Shown piece after piece: positions 28,190 through 37,648 of a stretch of DNA of 64,000 bases. This DNA comes from Massilia antarctica (GTDB lineage Bacteria; Pseudomonadota; Gammaproteobacteria; Burkholderiales; Burkholderiaceae_D). The position numbers were made by a program, and so were the translations under genes. Positions within the stretch are counted from its first letter, which is position 1. Every line of letters starts with the position of its first letter. Where the stretch lies: positions 1,860,001 to 1,924,000 of the forward strand of contig NZ_CP065053.1 of the NCBI RefSeq assembly GCF_015689335.1, given 5' to 3'. The notes under the pieces are model-generated. The model was not told the DNA's origin and made no database searches. It was given only the letters and a program-made list of their open reading frames with translations.

Positions 28190-28939
28190 TTAAACGCGGG
28201 AGGCCGGGCTGATCGACAGTATATCGATTCGGTCGCCGATCAAGCGGATTTGGGTCGGCTGGCGCGCCAGCTGGGGCGCAAAGCCTTCTTCGAAGGTGCG
28301 GTAGACGCCGGCGATGGAGACCAGTTCGGGCTGCATCGCCATGGCGAAGATGCGCGCATCCGCATTGCCCGAGGCACCGGCCAGCGCGCGCCCGAACAGC
28401 GAGGCGTAAATATGGATGCTGCCGTCGGCGATGATTTCGGCGCCGTTGTTGACCACCGCCGTGACGATCAGGTCGCAGCCGCGCGCGTACACGCGCTGGC
28501 CGGCCCGCACCGGGGTGTCGATGATCATGGTGCCGGGTGTGACGATGGCGCTGGCCGGGGCCGGCGGCGCCGGGGTCGCGGCGGGCGCGGCCGCTTCGGC
28601 GCGCTCCTTGTCGCCGCTGGCGCCGTCGTCGAGCGAGAGGCCGCGCGCGCGGATCGCATCGTGCATGGCCGCCGGGGCGCCGCGCACGGCCACCGCGTTC
28701 AGGTGATACTTCTTGAGCAAGCCCACCATCTTGTCCCAATCGATGCGCGGCGCGTTCTCGGCCAGGGCGCTGATATCGATCACGGCGAATTCGTCTTCGA
28801 AGAAATCGGCCGAGCCGCCCGTCATCTGCTTGAGTGCCGCGTCGATCGCCAGCGGGTCGGCCGAATACAGAATCGTGGAGATCGCCACCACGGTGGAAAT
28901 CTTGATTTCAATAGGCAGTTGGGACGGGCTTTTGAGCAT
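28190..28939 (-). CDS. minC: Septum site-determining protein MinC
   Basis: 249 residues. The N-terminal FtsZ-inhibiting domain (about 1-105) is joined by an alanine/proline-rich linker to the C-terminal beta-helical domain that binds MinD (VRAGQRVYARGCDLIV, GRALAGASGNADARIFAMAM, PELVSIAGVYRTF). The ATG at 28939 gives the common MLKSPSQL start. It heads the min operon. The 294 bp upstream, up to metE, hold nothing I can assign beyond likely promoters. Confidence 0.95.
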   Translation of the reverse strand: MLKSPSQLPIEIKISTVVAISTILYSADPLAIDAALKQMTGGSADFFEDEFAVIDISALAENAPRIDWDKMVGLLKKYHLNAVAVRGAPAAMHDAIRARGLSLDDGASGDKERAEAAAPAATPAPPAPASAIVTPGTMIIDTPVRAGQRVYARGCDLIVTAVVNNGAEIIADGSIHIYASLFGRALAGASGNADARIFAMAMQPELVSIAGVYRTFEEGFAPQLARQPTQIRLIGDRIDILSISPASRV

Positions 28940-29233
28940 AGACGAGTCGTGAGGGATGGGCGGATCATCGCCCAAAGTGGCGCAGGCTCGTGCATTCTAC
29001 TGTGAAAATTGCGCTTAGGGGAGGCTTGTGCCGTATGTTCCGCGAGGCAACTTAACCAGGGTTTTCGGCCCGCGCGCCGTGCCGGTGACTGATGGTAAGC
29101 GCGCTGTATTTCAGGTGTGCCGGCCGCTCCGCCCGCCAGGCGCTCACTGTCGATGCGATACGGCGTGGGTGCGCGGATGTATGCACAGCGCGGCGTGCCG
29201 CGCTTGTTTTCCGGTGCGCTGCCTGTCCCGGCA

Positions 29234-31549
29234 TCAGGACGCGCCAGGGGCGCCGTCGTGCGCGCGCATGCGCCTGGCCGCCGCCACCATGTTCGCCAGC
29301 GCCGCCTCGGTCTCGGCCCAGCCGCGCGTTTTCAGGCCGCAATCGGGATTGACCCACAAATTGGCCGCCGGGATCACCTGGGCCGCTTTCCTGAGCAGGC
29401 GCTCGATCGCATCCGTGCCAGGCACCGCGGGCGAATGGATGTCGTACACGCCGGGCCCGATCGCGTTCGGATAGCGATACTGGCCGAAGCCGTCGAGCAG
29501 CGCCATGTCCGAGCGGCTCGTTTCGATGGTGATGACGTCGGCGTCGAGCGCGGCGATCTGCGGCAATATGTCGTTGAACTCGGCGTAGCACATATGCGTG
29601 TGGATCTGGGTCGCATCCTGCGCCGCGCCGGCCGTGATGCGAAACGCGCGCGTGGCCCAGGCCAGGTAATCGTCCCAGCGCGCGCGCCGCAGCGGCAAGC
29701 CTTCGCGCAGGGCCGGCTCGTCGATCTGGATGATGCCGATGCCGGCCGCCTGCAAGTCGGCCACCTCGTCGCGCATGGCCAACGCGATCTGCAGGGCGGT
29801 CAAGGCGCGCGGCTGGTCGTCGCGCACGAAGGACCATTGCAGGATCGTGACCGGCCCGGTCAGCATGCCCTTGACCGGCCGCGCCGACAAGCCCTGCGCA
29901 TGCACGGTCCAGTCGACCGTCATCGGGCGCGCCCGCGCCACGTCGCCATACAGCACCGGCGGCTTGACGCAGCGCGAGCCGTACGATTGCACCCAGCCAT
30001 GCTGCGTGAAGACAAAGCCGTCGAGCTGCTCGCCGAAATACTCGACCATGTCGTTGCGCTCGGCTTCGCCATGCACCAGGACGTCGAGCCCGAGCGCTTC
30101 CTGGCGCGCCACCGCGTGCGCGATTTCGGCGCGCATCGCGCTCTGGTATTGGGCCAGGGGCAGGGCGCCGCGGCGGAAGGCGGCGCGGGCGGCGCGAATC
30201 GCCGCCGTCTGCGGGAACGAGCCGATGGTCGTGGTCGGATAAGGCGGCAGCTGGAAGCGCGCGCGCTGCACCGCCTGACGCGTCGCAAACGGGGCGCCGC
30301 GCCGGTCGGCGCCCGCTGGCAAGGCTTGCACCCGGGCCGCCACGGCATCGCTGTGTACGCGGGTGCTGCGGGCGCGGCTGGCAATCGCCGCGCGCGCCTC
30401 GGCCAGTTGCGGGACGATGGCGCCGCCCAGCGCGGCTTTGAGGGTCGCCAGTTCATCGAGCTTTTCGGTGGCGAACGCCATCCACGAGCGTACCTCGGGG
30501 TCGAGCGCGCTTTCGTCGGCCAGGCTCAGCGGCACGTGCAGCAGGGAGCACGAGGGCGCCAGCCAGAGTTCGCCGCGCTTGTCCAGCAGCGGCGCCAGCA
30601 GGCCGATGGCGGTGTCGAGGTCGGTGCGCCAGATATTGCGCCCGTCGACGATGCCGACCGACAGCACCTTGGGCAAGGCCAGCCAGTCGCACACGCTGGT
30701 CAGCTCGTGGGCGGCGCGCACCCCGTCCACATGCAGGCCGGCCACCGGCAGGCGGCAGGCCAGGCCCAGGTTTTCTTCCAGCGGCGAAAAATAGGTCGCC
30801 AGCATGATGCGCGCGCCCGATTGCGCCAGCAGCCAGTAGGCGATCTCGAAGGCGTTGCGCCATTCCTGCGGCAAGTCCAGGCCGAGGATGGGTTCGTCCA
30901 CCTGCACCCATTCCACACCCTGGGCCTTGAGGCGCATCAACAAGGCGGTGTAGACCGGGAGCAGCTTTTCGAGCAGGCTCAAACGGTCGAAGCCGCTCTC
31001 TCGCGCGCTGCCCAGCCACAGGAAGGTGAGCGGACCGATCAGGGTCGCCTTGACCCGGTGTCCGAGCGCCTGGGCTTCGGCCACTTCCGCCAGCAGGCGC
31101 TCGCCAGCCAGGGTAAAGGCGGTATCGGCGCCGAATTCCGGCACCAGGTAATGGTAATTCGTGTCGAACCATTTGGTCATGTCGAGCGCGTGGCTGCCGT
31201 GCGGCGCAGCGTAATCCTTGGCGCAACAGTCGCTGCGCTCGCCGCGCGCCATGGCGAAATAGCGGGTCAGGGGCGAGCTAGCGCTGTCGAAACCGAAGCG
31301 CGCCGGTTCGCAGCCGAACAGCTGGATGTGGCTGGCCACCTGGTCGTAAAAGGCGAAGTCGCCCACCGTCACCAGCTCCAGCCCGGCGCCGGCCTGCATC
31401 GCCCAGTGGCGCGCGCGCAGGGCCGTACCGGCCGCTTCCAGCTCGGCCTCGCTGGTGGCGCCGCGCCAAAAGGCTTCGAGGGCGGTTTTCAGCTCGCGGC
31501 GCGCGCCGATGCGGGGGAATCCAAGTATATGCGTGTGTAGGGTTTTCAT
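29234..31549 (-). CDS. metE: Cobalamin-independent methionine synthase
   Basis: 771 residues with two similar TIM-barrel halves. The zinc-binding residues are in the C-terminal half: [11 protein letters not shown] (His, Cys) and [11 protein letters not shown] (Cys). It transfers the methyl group from 5-methyltetrahydropteroyl-triglutamate to homocysteine. It is divergent from metR, and a MetR-type palindrome lies in the 109-bp gap, so MetR activation with homocysteine is expected. Confidence 0.97.
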   Translation of the reverse strand: MKTLHTHILGFPRIGARRELKTALEAFWRGATSEAELEAAGTALRARHWAMQAGAGLELVTVGDFAFYDQVASHIQLFGCEPARFGFDSASSPLTRYFAMARGERSDCCAKDYAAPHGSHALDMTKWFDTNYHYLVPEFGADTAFTLAGERLLAEVAEAQALGHRVKATLIGPLTFLWLGSARESGFDRLSLLEKLLPVYTALLMRLKAQGVEWVQVDEPILGLDLPQEWRNAFEIAYWLLAQSGARIMLATYFSPLEENLGLACRLPVAGLHVDGVRAAHELTSVCDWLALPKVLSVGIVDGRNIWRTDLDTAIGLLAPLLDKRGELWLAPSCSLLHVPLSLADESALDPEVRSWMAFATEKLDELATLKAALGGAIVPQLAEARAAIASRARSTRVHSDAVAARVQALPAGADRRGAPFATRQAVQRARFQLPPYPTTTIGSFPQTAAIRAARAAFRRGALPLAQYQSAMRAEIAHAVARQEALGLDVLVHGEAERNDMVEYFGEQLDGFVFTQHGWVQSYGSRCVKPPVLYGDVARARPMTVDWTVHAQGLSARPVKGMLTGPVTILQWSFVRDDQPRALTALQIALAMRDEVADLQAAGIGIIQIDEPALREGLPLRRARWDDYLAWATRAFRITAGAAQDATQIHTHMCYAEFNDILPQIAALDADVITIETSRSDMALLDGFGQYRYPNAIGPGVYDIHSPAVPGTDAIERLLRKAAQVIPAANLWVNPDCGLKTRGWAETEAALANMVAAARRMRAHDGAPGAS

Positions 31550-31581
31550 GATGTCATCGAGATTTCATTGTTCGTGTGTAA

Positions 31582-31596
31582 AGTTTGCGGCAAACT
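31582..31596. promoter_or_regulatory. Palindrome AGTTTG-CGG-CAAACT in the metE-metR gap
   Basis: A perfect 6-bp inverted repeat with a 3-bp centre sits next to TATAAT at 31601-31606 and about 33 bp from the metE start. It differs from the MetR consensus and could be a second regulator site controlling metE. Confidence 0.35.
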
Positions 31597-31633
31597 GTCA
31601 TATAATCAAAACGAAACCTTTTGCAGTTCCGCA

Positions 31634-31646
31634 TGAAAAATTTTCA
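31634..31646. promoter_or_regulatory. MetR binding site TGAA-N5-TTCA
   Basis: TGAAAAATTTTCA matches the classic MetR consensus TGAANNNNNTTCA exactly and lies 12 bp before the metR start and 84 bp from metE. This position suits autorepression of metR and, with weaker upstream sites, metE activation. Confidence 0.65.
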
Positions 31647-31658
31647 TAGAACGAGACC

Positions 31659-32567
31659 ATGCTAGAACTCCGACACCTGCGCACCCTGACCGCCTTGCGC
31701 TCTTCCGGCAGCCTGGTGCGTGCCGCCCAATTGCTGAACCTGACCCAGTCGGCCCTGTCGCATCAGGTCAAACTGATGGAGGAGCGCTACGGCGCGCCCC
31801 TGTTCGAGCGCAAGTCGCTGCCGATCGCGTTTACCGCCACCGGCATGCGCTTGCTCGACCTGGCCGACCGGGTGCTGCCCGAGGTCGAACAGGCCGAACG
31901 CGACGTGGCGCGCCTGTCGCAGGGCGACAAGGGCCAGTTGCGCGTAGCGCTCGAATGCCACACCTGTTTCGACTGGCTGATGCCGGTCATGGACGCGTTC
32001 CGCCAGCGCTGGCCGGAGGTGGAGATCGACCTGGTGTCGGGCTTTCACAGCGAACCGGTCGACCTGCTGCGCAGCGGCCTGGCCGACCTGGTGATCGGCT
32101 CGGCCGGCGGCCCCGAGTACACCGTGTTGCCCCTGTTCCGCTTCGAAATCCTGGTGGTGCTGGCCCAGAAGCACCGCCTGGCCGCCCAGCGCCGCCTGGA
32201 AGCGGCTGATTTTGAAGGCGAAACCCTGATCACCTACCCGGTGCCGGAAGAGCGCATCGACCTGATCCGCGAAGTCTTGCGGCCGGCCGATGTGCACTTC
32301 GAGCGCCGCACGGCCGAGCTGACCGTGGCCATCCTCCAGCTCGTCGCCAGCCGGCGCGGGCTGGCCGCGCTGCCCAACTGGGCCATCAAGAATTACGTCG
32401 ACTACGATTACGTGCTGTCGCGCCCGGTGGGCGAGTTCGGCCTGTGGAGCGACCTGTTCGTTTCGGTGCCGCCGGCCCTGGCCGCCAAGGCTTACGTGAG
32501 CGACTTCGTGGGCGTGATCCGCGAGCAGTGCGCGCGCACCCTCGACGGTATTACCTTGCTTAGCTGA
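31659..32567 (+). CDS. metR: LysR-type regulator MetR
   Basis: 302 residues. The N-terminal winged helix (LELRHLRTLTALRSSGSLVRAAQ, LTQSALSHQVKLME) is followed by a LysR substrate-binding domain. The segment LECHTCFDWLMPVMDAFR in the effector domain is typical of MetR, which responds to homocysteine. The divergent metE neighbour supports the assignment. Confidence 0.94.
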   Translation: MLELRHLRTLTALRSSGSLVRAAQLLNLTQSALSHQVKLMEERYGAPLFERKSLPIAFTATGMRLLDLADRVLPEVEQAERDVARLSQGDKGQLRVALECHTCFDWLMPVMDAFRQRWPEVEIDLVSGFHSEPVDLLRSGLADLVIGSAGGPEYTVLPLFRFEILVVLAQKHRLAAQRRLEAADFEGETLITYPVPEERIDLIREVLRPADVHFERRTAELTVAILQLVASRRGLAALPNWAIKNYVDYDYVLSRPVGEFGLWSDLFVSVPPALAAKAYVSDFVGVIREQCARTLDGITLLS

Positions 32568-32732
32568 TATGTAGTCGGGGTAATTTGCGCCTGCGGGGTA
32601 ATCCCCGATTGTTTTCGGTGAATAAGCTGATAAGATTGATTTTGCTCAAACTCGAACGGAATCGGGAAACTAAGATGGAAGACTTTGTCACGCTCTACGC
32701 TGCCAAAGCCTGTCCATCCGAGAAGGGAAACC

Positions 32733-33041
32733 ATGTTTTCAAGTTCCGACCCATTTTTCCGCTCCATGCGGGAACTGTTCGACACCCAAGCGGGCATGTA
32801 TCAGCGCAGCGTCCACGCAGCCATGGACGCCGGCGTGTCCGCGGCGGAAGTCAATGTCGATTCGATAAGAACCCTGCTCGCCACGGCCACCGTCGCAACC
32901 CGGCAGTGGCAATGTGCGGGAGGCGCCAGCAACTGGCTGACCCCGGTTCCGCGCGATGCATGGCAGTTTGCAATTTTCGGTCGGCCCCCAATGGCCGCGC
33001 CGCCGGCCGCAGCCCAGCCGGGAACGGCGACCGGCACCTAG
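32733..33041 (+). CDS. Phasin-like small protein
   Basis: 102 residues. The start is set by AGAAGGGAAACC before ATG 32733. An amphipathic helical stretch (about residues 8-62, including RELFDTQAGMYQRSVHAAMDAG) resembles the granule-binding part of phasins; the tail is alanine/proline-rich. The polyhydroxybutyrate genes phaA and phaB follow on the same strand, supporting a role on the granule surface. It is shorter than typical phasins, so the call is tentative. Confidence 0.55.
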   Translation: MFSSSDPFFRSMRELFDTQAGMYQRSVHAAMDAGVSAAEVNVDSIRTLLATATVATRQWQCAGGASNWLTPVPRDAWQFAIFGRPPMAAPPAAAQPGTATGT

Positions 33042-33105
33042 TGTCAGGCCGCTCACTTGAAACCTATTGGCCACCGCGCCAGAACACAGCACATCGGAGA
33101 TTCAC

Positions 33106-34284
33106 ATGGAAGACGTCGTAATCGTGGCCGCTGGCCGTACCGCAGTCGGTAAATTTGGCGGCGCGCTCGCGAAAATCCCCGCCGCCGAACTGGGCGCCCA
33201 CGTCATCAAGCATCTGCTGGCCCAGATCGACCTCGATCCGGCCAAAGTCAACGAGGTCATCCTCGGCCAGGTGCTGACCGCCGGCGTCGGCCAGGGTCCG
33301 GCCCGCCAGGCCGCGCTCAAGGCCGGCTTGCCGGACATGGTGCCGGCGTTCACCGTCGGCAAGGTCTGCGGCAGCGGCCTGAAGGCCACCCACCTGGCGG
33401 CCCAGGCCATCAAGTGCGGCGATGCCGACATCATCATCGCCGGCGGCCAGGAAAACATGAGCGCCTCGCCGCACGTGCTGCCCGGTTCGCGCGACGGTTT
33501 CCGCATGGGCGACACCAAGCTGGTCGACACCATGATCGTCGACGGCCTGTGGGATGCGTTCAACCAGTACCACATGGGCGTCACCGCCGAAAACGTCGCC
33601 AAGAAATACGAAGTCTCGCGCGCCGAGCAGGATGAGTTCGCGCTGCAATCCCAGCTCAAGGCCGAGGCCGCGCAAAAGGCCGGCAAGTTCAAGGATGAAA
33701 TCATTCCTTTCGAAATCGTCTCCAAGAAGGGCACCGTCGTGTTCGACACCGACGAGTATCCGAAGCATGGCACCACGCTCGAATCCCTGGCCAGCCTGCG
33801 CCCCGCTTTCGATAAAGCTGGTACCGTAACCGCAGGCAACGCCTCGGGCTTGAACGATGGCGCCGCCGCCGTGATCATGATGTCCGCTTCCAAGGCCAAG
33901 GAACTGGGCCTGAAACCGTTGGCGCGCATCAAGGCCTATTCCTCGGCCGGGCTGGACCCGAGCATCATGGGCATGGGCCCGGTCTCGGCGACCAAGCTGT
34001 GCCTGCAAAAAGCCGGCTGGACCCACGAAGACGTGGACCTGATGGAAATTAACGAAGCCTTCGCCGCGCAAGCGATCGCCGTCAACAAGGAAATGGGCTG
34101 GGATACCAGCAAGATCAACGTCAACGGCGGCGCGATCGCACTGGGGCACCCGATTGGTGCATCGGGTTGCCGCGTGCTGGTGACCCTGCTGCACGAAATG
34201 GTCCGGCGCGACGCCAAGCGCGGGCTGGCCAGCCTGTGCATCGGCGGCGGCATGGGCGTTGCTTTGGCGGTAGAGCGCGACTAA
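33106..34284 (+). CDS. phaA: Acetyl-CoA acetyltransferase (beta-ketothiolase)
   Basis: 392 residues. The active-site cysteine lies in [11 protein letters not shown]; the second catalytic pair is seen in [21 protein letters not shown] (His and Cys). It condenses two acetyl-CoA to acetoacetyl-CoA. With phaB downstream it supplies the PHB precursor, and it may also work in degradation as atoB does. GGAGA precedes the ATG. Confidence 0.95.
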   Translation: MEDVVIVAAGRTAVGKFGGALAKIPAAELGAHVIKHLLAQIDLDPAKVNEVILGQVLTAGVGQGPARQAALKAGLPDMVPAFTVGKVCGSGLKATHLAAQAIKCGDADIIIAGGQENMSASPHVLPGSRDGFRMGDTKLVDTMIVDGLWDAFNQYHMGVTAENVAKKYEVSRAEQDEFALQSQLKAEAAQKAGKFKDEIIPFEIVSKKGTVVFDTDEYPKHGTTLESLASLRPAFDKAGTVTAGNASGLNDGAAAVIMMSASKAKELGLKPLARIKAYSSAGLDPSIMGMGPVSATKLCLQKAGWTHEDVDLMEINEAFAAQAIAVNKEMGWDTSKINVNGGAIALGHPIGASGCRVLVTLLHEMVRRDAKRGLASLCIGGGMGVALAVERD

Positions 34285-34414
34285 GTACCGTTGCGCGCAA
34301 GCGCAGCCGGGTCAAAGCGGGCGACACTGAGCATTACTCAAGCGGGGCACGGCGGGGTCCGATCCGCCCCCGCGATTTGGTTGGAGTTGGTGTACAAAAA
34401 CAGGAGAAGACAAA

Positions 34415-35155
34415 ATGGCTAGAGTTGCATTAGTGACCGGCGGTATGGGCGGTTTGGGCGAAGCGGTGTGTTTCAAGCTGGCCGCTCTCGGGTATCGGGT
34501 TGTCACCACGTATTCCCCTGGTAACAAGAAGGTCACGCAATGGCTGGCGACCACCAAGGACATGGGTTACGACTTCAAGGCGTACGAGTGCGACGTGGCC
34601 GACTACGATTCGGCCCAGGCTTGCGTGGCCAAGATCGAGGATGAAGTCGGCCTGATCGACGTGCTGGTCAACAACGCCGGCATCACGCGCGACATGACGT
34701 TCAAGAAAATGGACAAGCCGAACTGGGACGCCGTCATGGCCACCAACCTCGATTCCGTCTTCAACATGACCAAGCCGGTGTGCGATGGCATGGTCGAGCG
34801 CGGCTGGGGCCGCATCATCAATATTTCGTCGGTGAACGGGCAGAAGGGCGCCTTCGGCCAGACCAACTATTCGGCCGCCAAGGCCGGCATGCACGGCTTC
34901 ACCAAGGCGCTGGCGCTGGAAGTGGCGCGCAAGGGCGTGACCGTCAACACCATTTCGCCGGGCTACATCGGCACCAAGATGGTCATGGAAATCCCGAAAG
35001 AAGTGCTCGACACCAAGATCATTCCGCAAATTCCGATGGCGCGCCTGGGCAAGCCGGAAGAAGTCGCCGGCCTGGTCGCTTACCTGTCGTCGGATGAAGC
35101 CGCTTTTGTCACGGGCGCCAATATTGCCATTAACGGTGGCCAGCATATGTCCTGA
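34415..35155 (+). CDS. phaB: Acetoacetyl-CoA reductase
   Basis: 246 residues, classical short-chain dehydrogenase: cofactor loop TGGMGGLGEA, NNAGITRDMTF, catalytic serine in NISSVNGQKGAFGQ and YSAAKAGMHGF (Tyr, Lys). The NAGITRD-FKKM pattern is typical of PhaB, which reduces acetoacetyl-CoA to (R)-3-hydroxybutyryl-CoA using NADPH. It is followed by a rho-independent terminator. No phaC synthase lies in the window. Confidence 0.95.
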   Translation: MARVALVTGGMGGLGEAVCFKLAALGYRVVTTYSPGNKKVTQWLATTKDMGYDFKAYECDVADYDSAQACVAKIEDEVGLIDVLVNNAGITRDMTFKKMDKPNWDAVMATNLDSVFNMTKPVCDGMVERGWGRIINISSVNGQKGAFGQTNYSAAKAGMHGFTKALALEVARKGVTVNTISPGYIGTKMVMEIPKEVLDTKIIPQIPMARLGKPEEVAGLVAYLSSDEAAFVTGANIAINGGQHMS

Positions 35156-35180
35156 TCGCGGTACGCAGTCGCAGGAACCG

Positions 35181-35211
35181 AAAAGCACTGCCTGCGGGTA
35201 GTGCTTTTTTT
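35181..35211 (+). terminator. Rho-independent terminator after phaB
   Basis: AAAAGCACT (35181-35189) pairs with AGTGCTTTT (35200-35208) around a GC-rich apex and runs into seven T (35205-35211). Confidence 0.85.
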
Positions 35212-35225
35212 CACCAAGGATCACC

Positions 35226-35948
35226 ATGGCGATCAGCGCCAAACCCTATTTACGCGAAATCTCGATCGCCGACGATGCCGGGATCGATTTCGACAGTTAT
35301 CCCTTCAATATTCCCGCCGTGCGCGAGATGGGCGTGATCGAGCCGCATGCCGACGTCACCTTTTTCGTCGGTGAAAACGGCGCCGGCAAGTCGACGCTTC
35401 TCGAAGCGATCGCCGTGGCGATGGGTCTGTCTGGCGAAGGCGGCAGCCGCAGCGTTTCGCGCGGACAGCAGAAGGTGTCGCCCCTGCACGATCGCCTGAA
35501 GCTGGTGAAAGGCTTCCGCAAGCCGGCCTGGTCCTACTTCCTGCGCGCCGAAAGCCTGTTCAATGTCTTTACCTATCTCGACGAGCTTCCTCCTCCCGGG
35601 AGACGGCCATCGAAGCATCTGCGCTCGCACGGCGAAGCCTTCATGGAGGTGATGCTGGAGTTTTCGGCCGGCGGCCTGTACCTGCTCGACGAGCCCGAGG
35701 CGGCGCTCTCGCCCAACCGCCAGCTGGCCGCCCTGTCGGCCATCGACCAGCTGGTCAAGCAGGACTGCCAGTTCATCATCGCCACCCATTCGCCTATTTT
35801 GCTGTCCTATCCGAACGCCAAAATCCTGCAGTTCGACGGCAGCGGCATCACCGAAGTCGCGTATGAAGACACCGAACATTTCGCCGTCACGCGCGACTTT
35901 CTCAACCACTATCCACGGCGCCTCCAGCAACTGCTCGCCGATGACTGA
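35226..35948 (+). CDS. AAA-type ATP-binding protein (SMC/ABC-like ATPase)
   Basis: 240 residues. Walker A is GENGAGKST (49-56) and Walker B is GLYLLDEPEAAL, with a downstream switch histidine in IIATHSPILLSYP. There are no membrane segments. It belongs to the small single-domain ATPases seen alone or beside nucleases; no such partner is present here. The stop overlaps the start of the next gene by 8 bp. Confidence 0.85.
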   Translation: MAISAKPYLREISIADDAGIDFDSYPFNIPAVREMGVIEPHADVTFFVGENGAGKSTLLEAIAVAMGLSGEGGSRSVSRGQQKVSPLHDRLKLVKGFRKPAWSYFLRAESLFNVFTYLDELPPPGRRPSKHLRSHGEAFMEVMLEFSAGGLYLLDEPEAALSPNRQLAALSAIDQLVKQDCQFIIATHSPILLSYPNAKILQFDGSGITEVAYEDTEHFAVTRDFLNHYPRRLQQLLADD

Positions 35949-36960
35949 CCACAGGAACACCACCGACTTGAATACCATCTCCACGCTCACTTTCAGGGTA
36001 GCGACCGAAGCCGACATCGGCGCCATGTCCGCCATCCGCCTGGCCGTTACCGAAAACCGCCTGCGCGACCCCGGCCGCATCACCACCGCCATGTACCGCG
36101 ATTACCTGGGGCGTCTGGGCCGCACCTGGGTGTGCGAGGACGATGGCGTCATCACCGGCTTTGCCAGCGCCAACCGCGAGGAAGGATCGATCTGGGCGCT
36201 GTTCATCGACCCCGCGCGCGAAGGGCAGGGCATCGGCAAGCGCCTGCTGGCGCTGGCGGTGGACGATCTGTTCGAACACGGGCACGCGCAGATCGTGCTC
36301 TCCACCAGCGCCGACACGCGCGCCGACATCTTTTACGAATCGCAGGGCTGGGAGCGCGGCAAGATGAAAGACGATATCGAAGTGCAGTATTCGCTGCAGC
36401 GCGTACGCGACGCGGCGCCGGCGAACGACAACCTGTACGAAGCCAGCGTGCCCGTGTTCCTGCGCTACCTGCGCCATCTGCGCGCCATGCTGGCGCTGGC
36501 CGAAGCGCATCCGGACGGCCATGCACTGCTGGACGCGCGCCTGGCGCCAGGCATGCTGACCCTGGCCGTGCAGGCCGAGGTGGCGGCCAACTTCGCCGTG
36601 CGCGCCTGCGCCCCGCTGGCCGGCAGCGCCCTGTCGCAGAGCGGCGCCTTTCCCGCCAGCGCGCTGCGCGACAGCGGCCAGTTCGCGCCGACCTACGACG
36701 GCCTGCGCCAGCGCATAGACTTCGTGCTCGGCTTCCTGAACGCGCTCACACCAGCGCAGTTCGACGGCGCCGCCAGCCGCGTCGTCAGCGACCGCGCCGG
36801 CGAAGCTCTGGTCACCCTGCCGGGCCAGGCCTTCCTGCTGCAGTACGCGCTGCCGAACTTCTTTTTCCACCTGACCACCGCCTACGCCATCCTGCGCCAG
36901 GGCGGGCTCGCCATCGGCAAGGCCGATTTCGACGGCTTCCATGTCTACACCAACGCCTGA
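35941..36960 (+). CDS. GNAT acetyltransferase-DUF1993 fusion protein
   Basis: 339 residues made of two parts normally found separately. Residues ~17-155 are a GNAT domain with the acetyl-CoA loop EGQGIGKRLL (94-103). Residues ~164-338 match DUF1993: LYEASVPVFLRYLRHLRAM, LAPGMLTLAVQ, and the end LPNFFFHLTTAYAILRQGG. No stop or start separates them, and the linker is short (VRDAAPANDN). The start overlaps the upstream ATPase gene, and the end overlaps the next gene by 20 bp. Joint function unknown. Confidence 0.8.
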   Translation: MTDHRNTTDLNTISTLTFRVATEADIGAMSAIRLAVTENRLRDPGRITTAMYRDYLGRLGRTWVCEDDGVITGFASANREEGSIWALFIDPAREGQGIGKRLLALAVDDLFEHGHAQIVLSTSADTRADIFYESQGWERGKMKDDIEVQYSLQRVRDAAPANDNLYEASVPVFLRYLRHLRAMLALAEAHPDGHALLDARLAPGMLTLAVQAEVAANFAVRACAPLAGSALSQSGAFPASALRDSGQFAPTYDGLRQRIDFVLGFLNALTPAQFDGAASRVVSDRAGEALVTLPGQAFLLQYALPNFFFHLTTAYAILRQGGLAIGKADFDGFHVYTNA

Positions 36961-37561
36961 ACCAACGACTCTGCTCGCGGACATCGGCCTCGCTCCCGCC
37001 ATGGCGGCTACCATCGCCGCCGACGTGGCGCGGGGCGACGCCCGCTCGCTGCTGCACGAATTGCTGCTGCGCGGCCTGTGGAGCACTGTCATCGACGAAG
37101 CCGCACCGGAGGCGCTGCATCGCCATGGCGGCGCCGTCGCCAGGCTGCTGGCGGCCGGCGTCGACCTGCACGATCTGGTCGATGTCGTGCGCGAAGCCCA
37201 GGTCGACACCATCTACAACGTGGCGCAACTGATCGACTGGCCCGACGAGGGGCTGGAATTGGGCGAGACGCTCGATGTCCGGCTATTGGCGGCCATGACG
37301 CACGGCGGGGGCGTGCCGTCGCCGCTGCCCGAGCTGCATGCGAGCCTGATGGAGCGCGACCCTGCGGGACGATCCGGCGAGCCACGCTCTCCCGTACTGC
37401 GTCAGTTCGGCATGCTCGATGCCGACATCCGGCGCCAGATCACGGCGCTGACCGGCGAGCGCAAATTCTCCGCCGCCGCCGTCCTGTGGAAACAGCACGT
37501 GGGCGGCGAGCTGAAAACCGCGCTGGCGGCGGTGCAGTCGCTGGCCGGGAAAACACGATAG
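36941..37561 (+). CDS. Hypothetical protein
   Basis: 206 residues, helical and acidic, with no family I recognise. The ATG lies inside the end of the upstream fusion gene (20-bp overlap), so expression is likely coupled. Visible features are a proline/threonine-rich N-terminus (MSTPTPEPTTLL), the central VDLHDLVDVVREAQVDTIYN and a C-terminal basic helix. There is no signal peptide. Confidence 0.65.
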   Translation: MSTPTPEPTTLLADIGLAPAMAATIAADVARGDARSLLHELLLRGLWSTVIDEAAPEALHRHGGAVARLLAAGVDLHDLVDVVREAQVDTIYNVAQLIDWPDEGLELGETLDVRLLAAMTHGGGVPSPLPELHASLMERDPAGRSGEPRSPVLRQFGMLDADIRRQITALTGERKFSAAAVLWKQHVGGELKTALAAVQSLAGKTR

Positions 37562-37648
37562 GCGCGCTCGCCGCAGCGGCCGGGTCAAGCCCGTCGGCGG
37601 CGGCGCGCCAGTGCGCTACAATCGGATGTCAACTACAAGAGGACTCCC

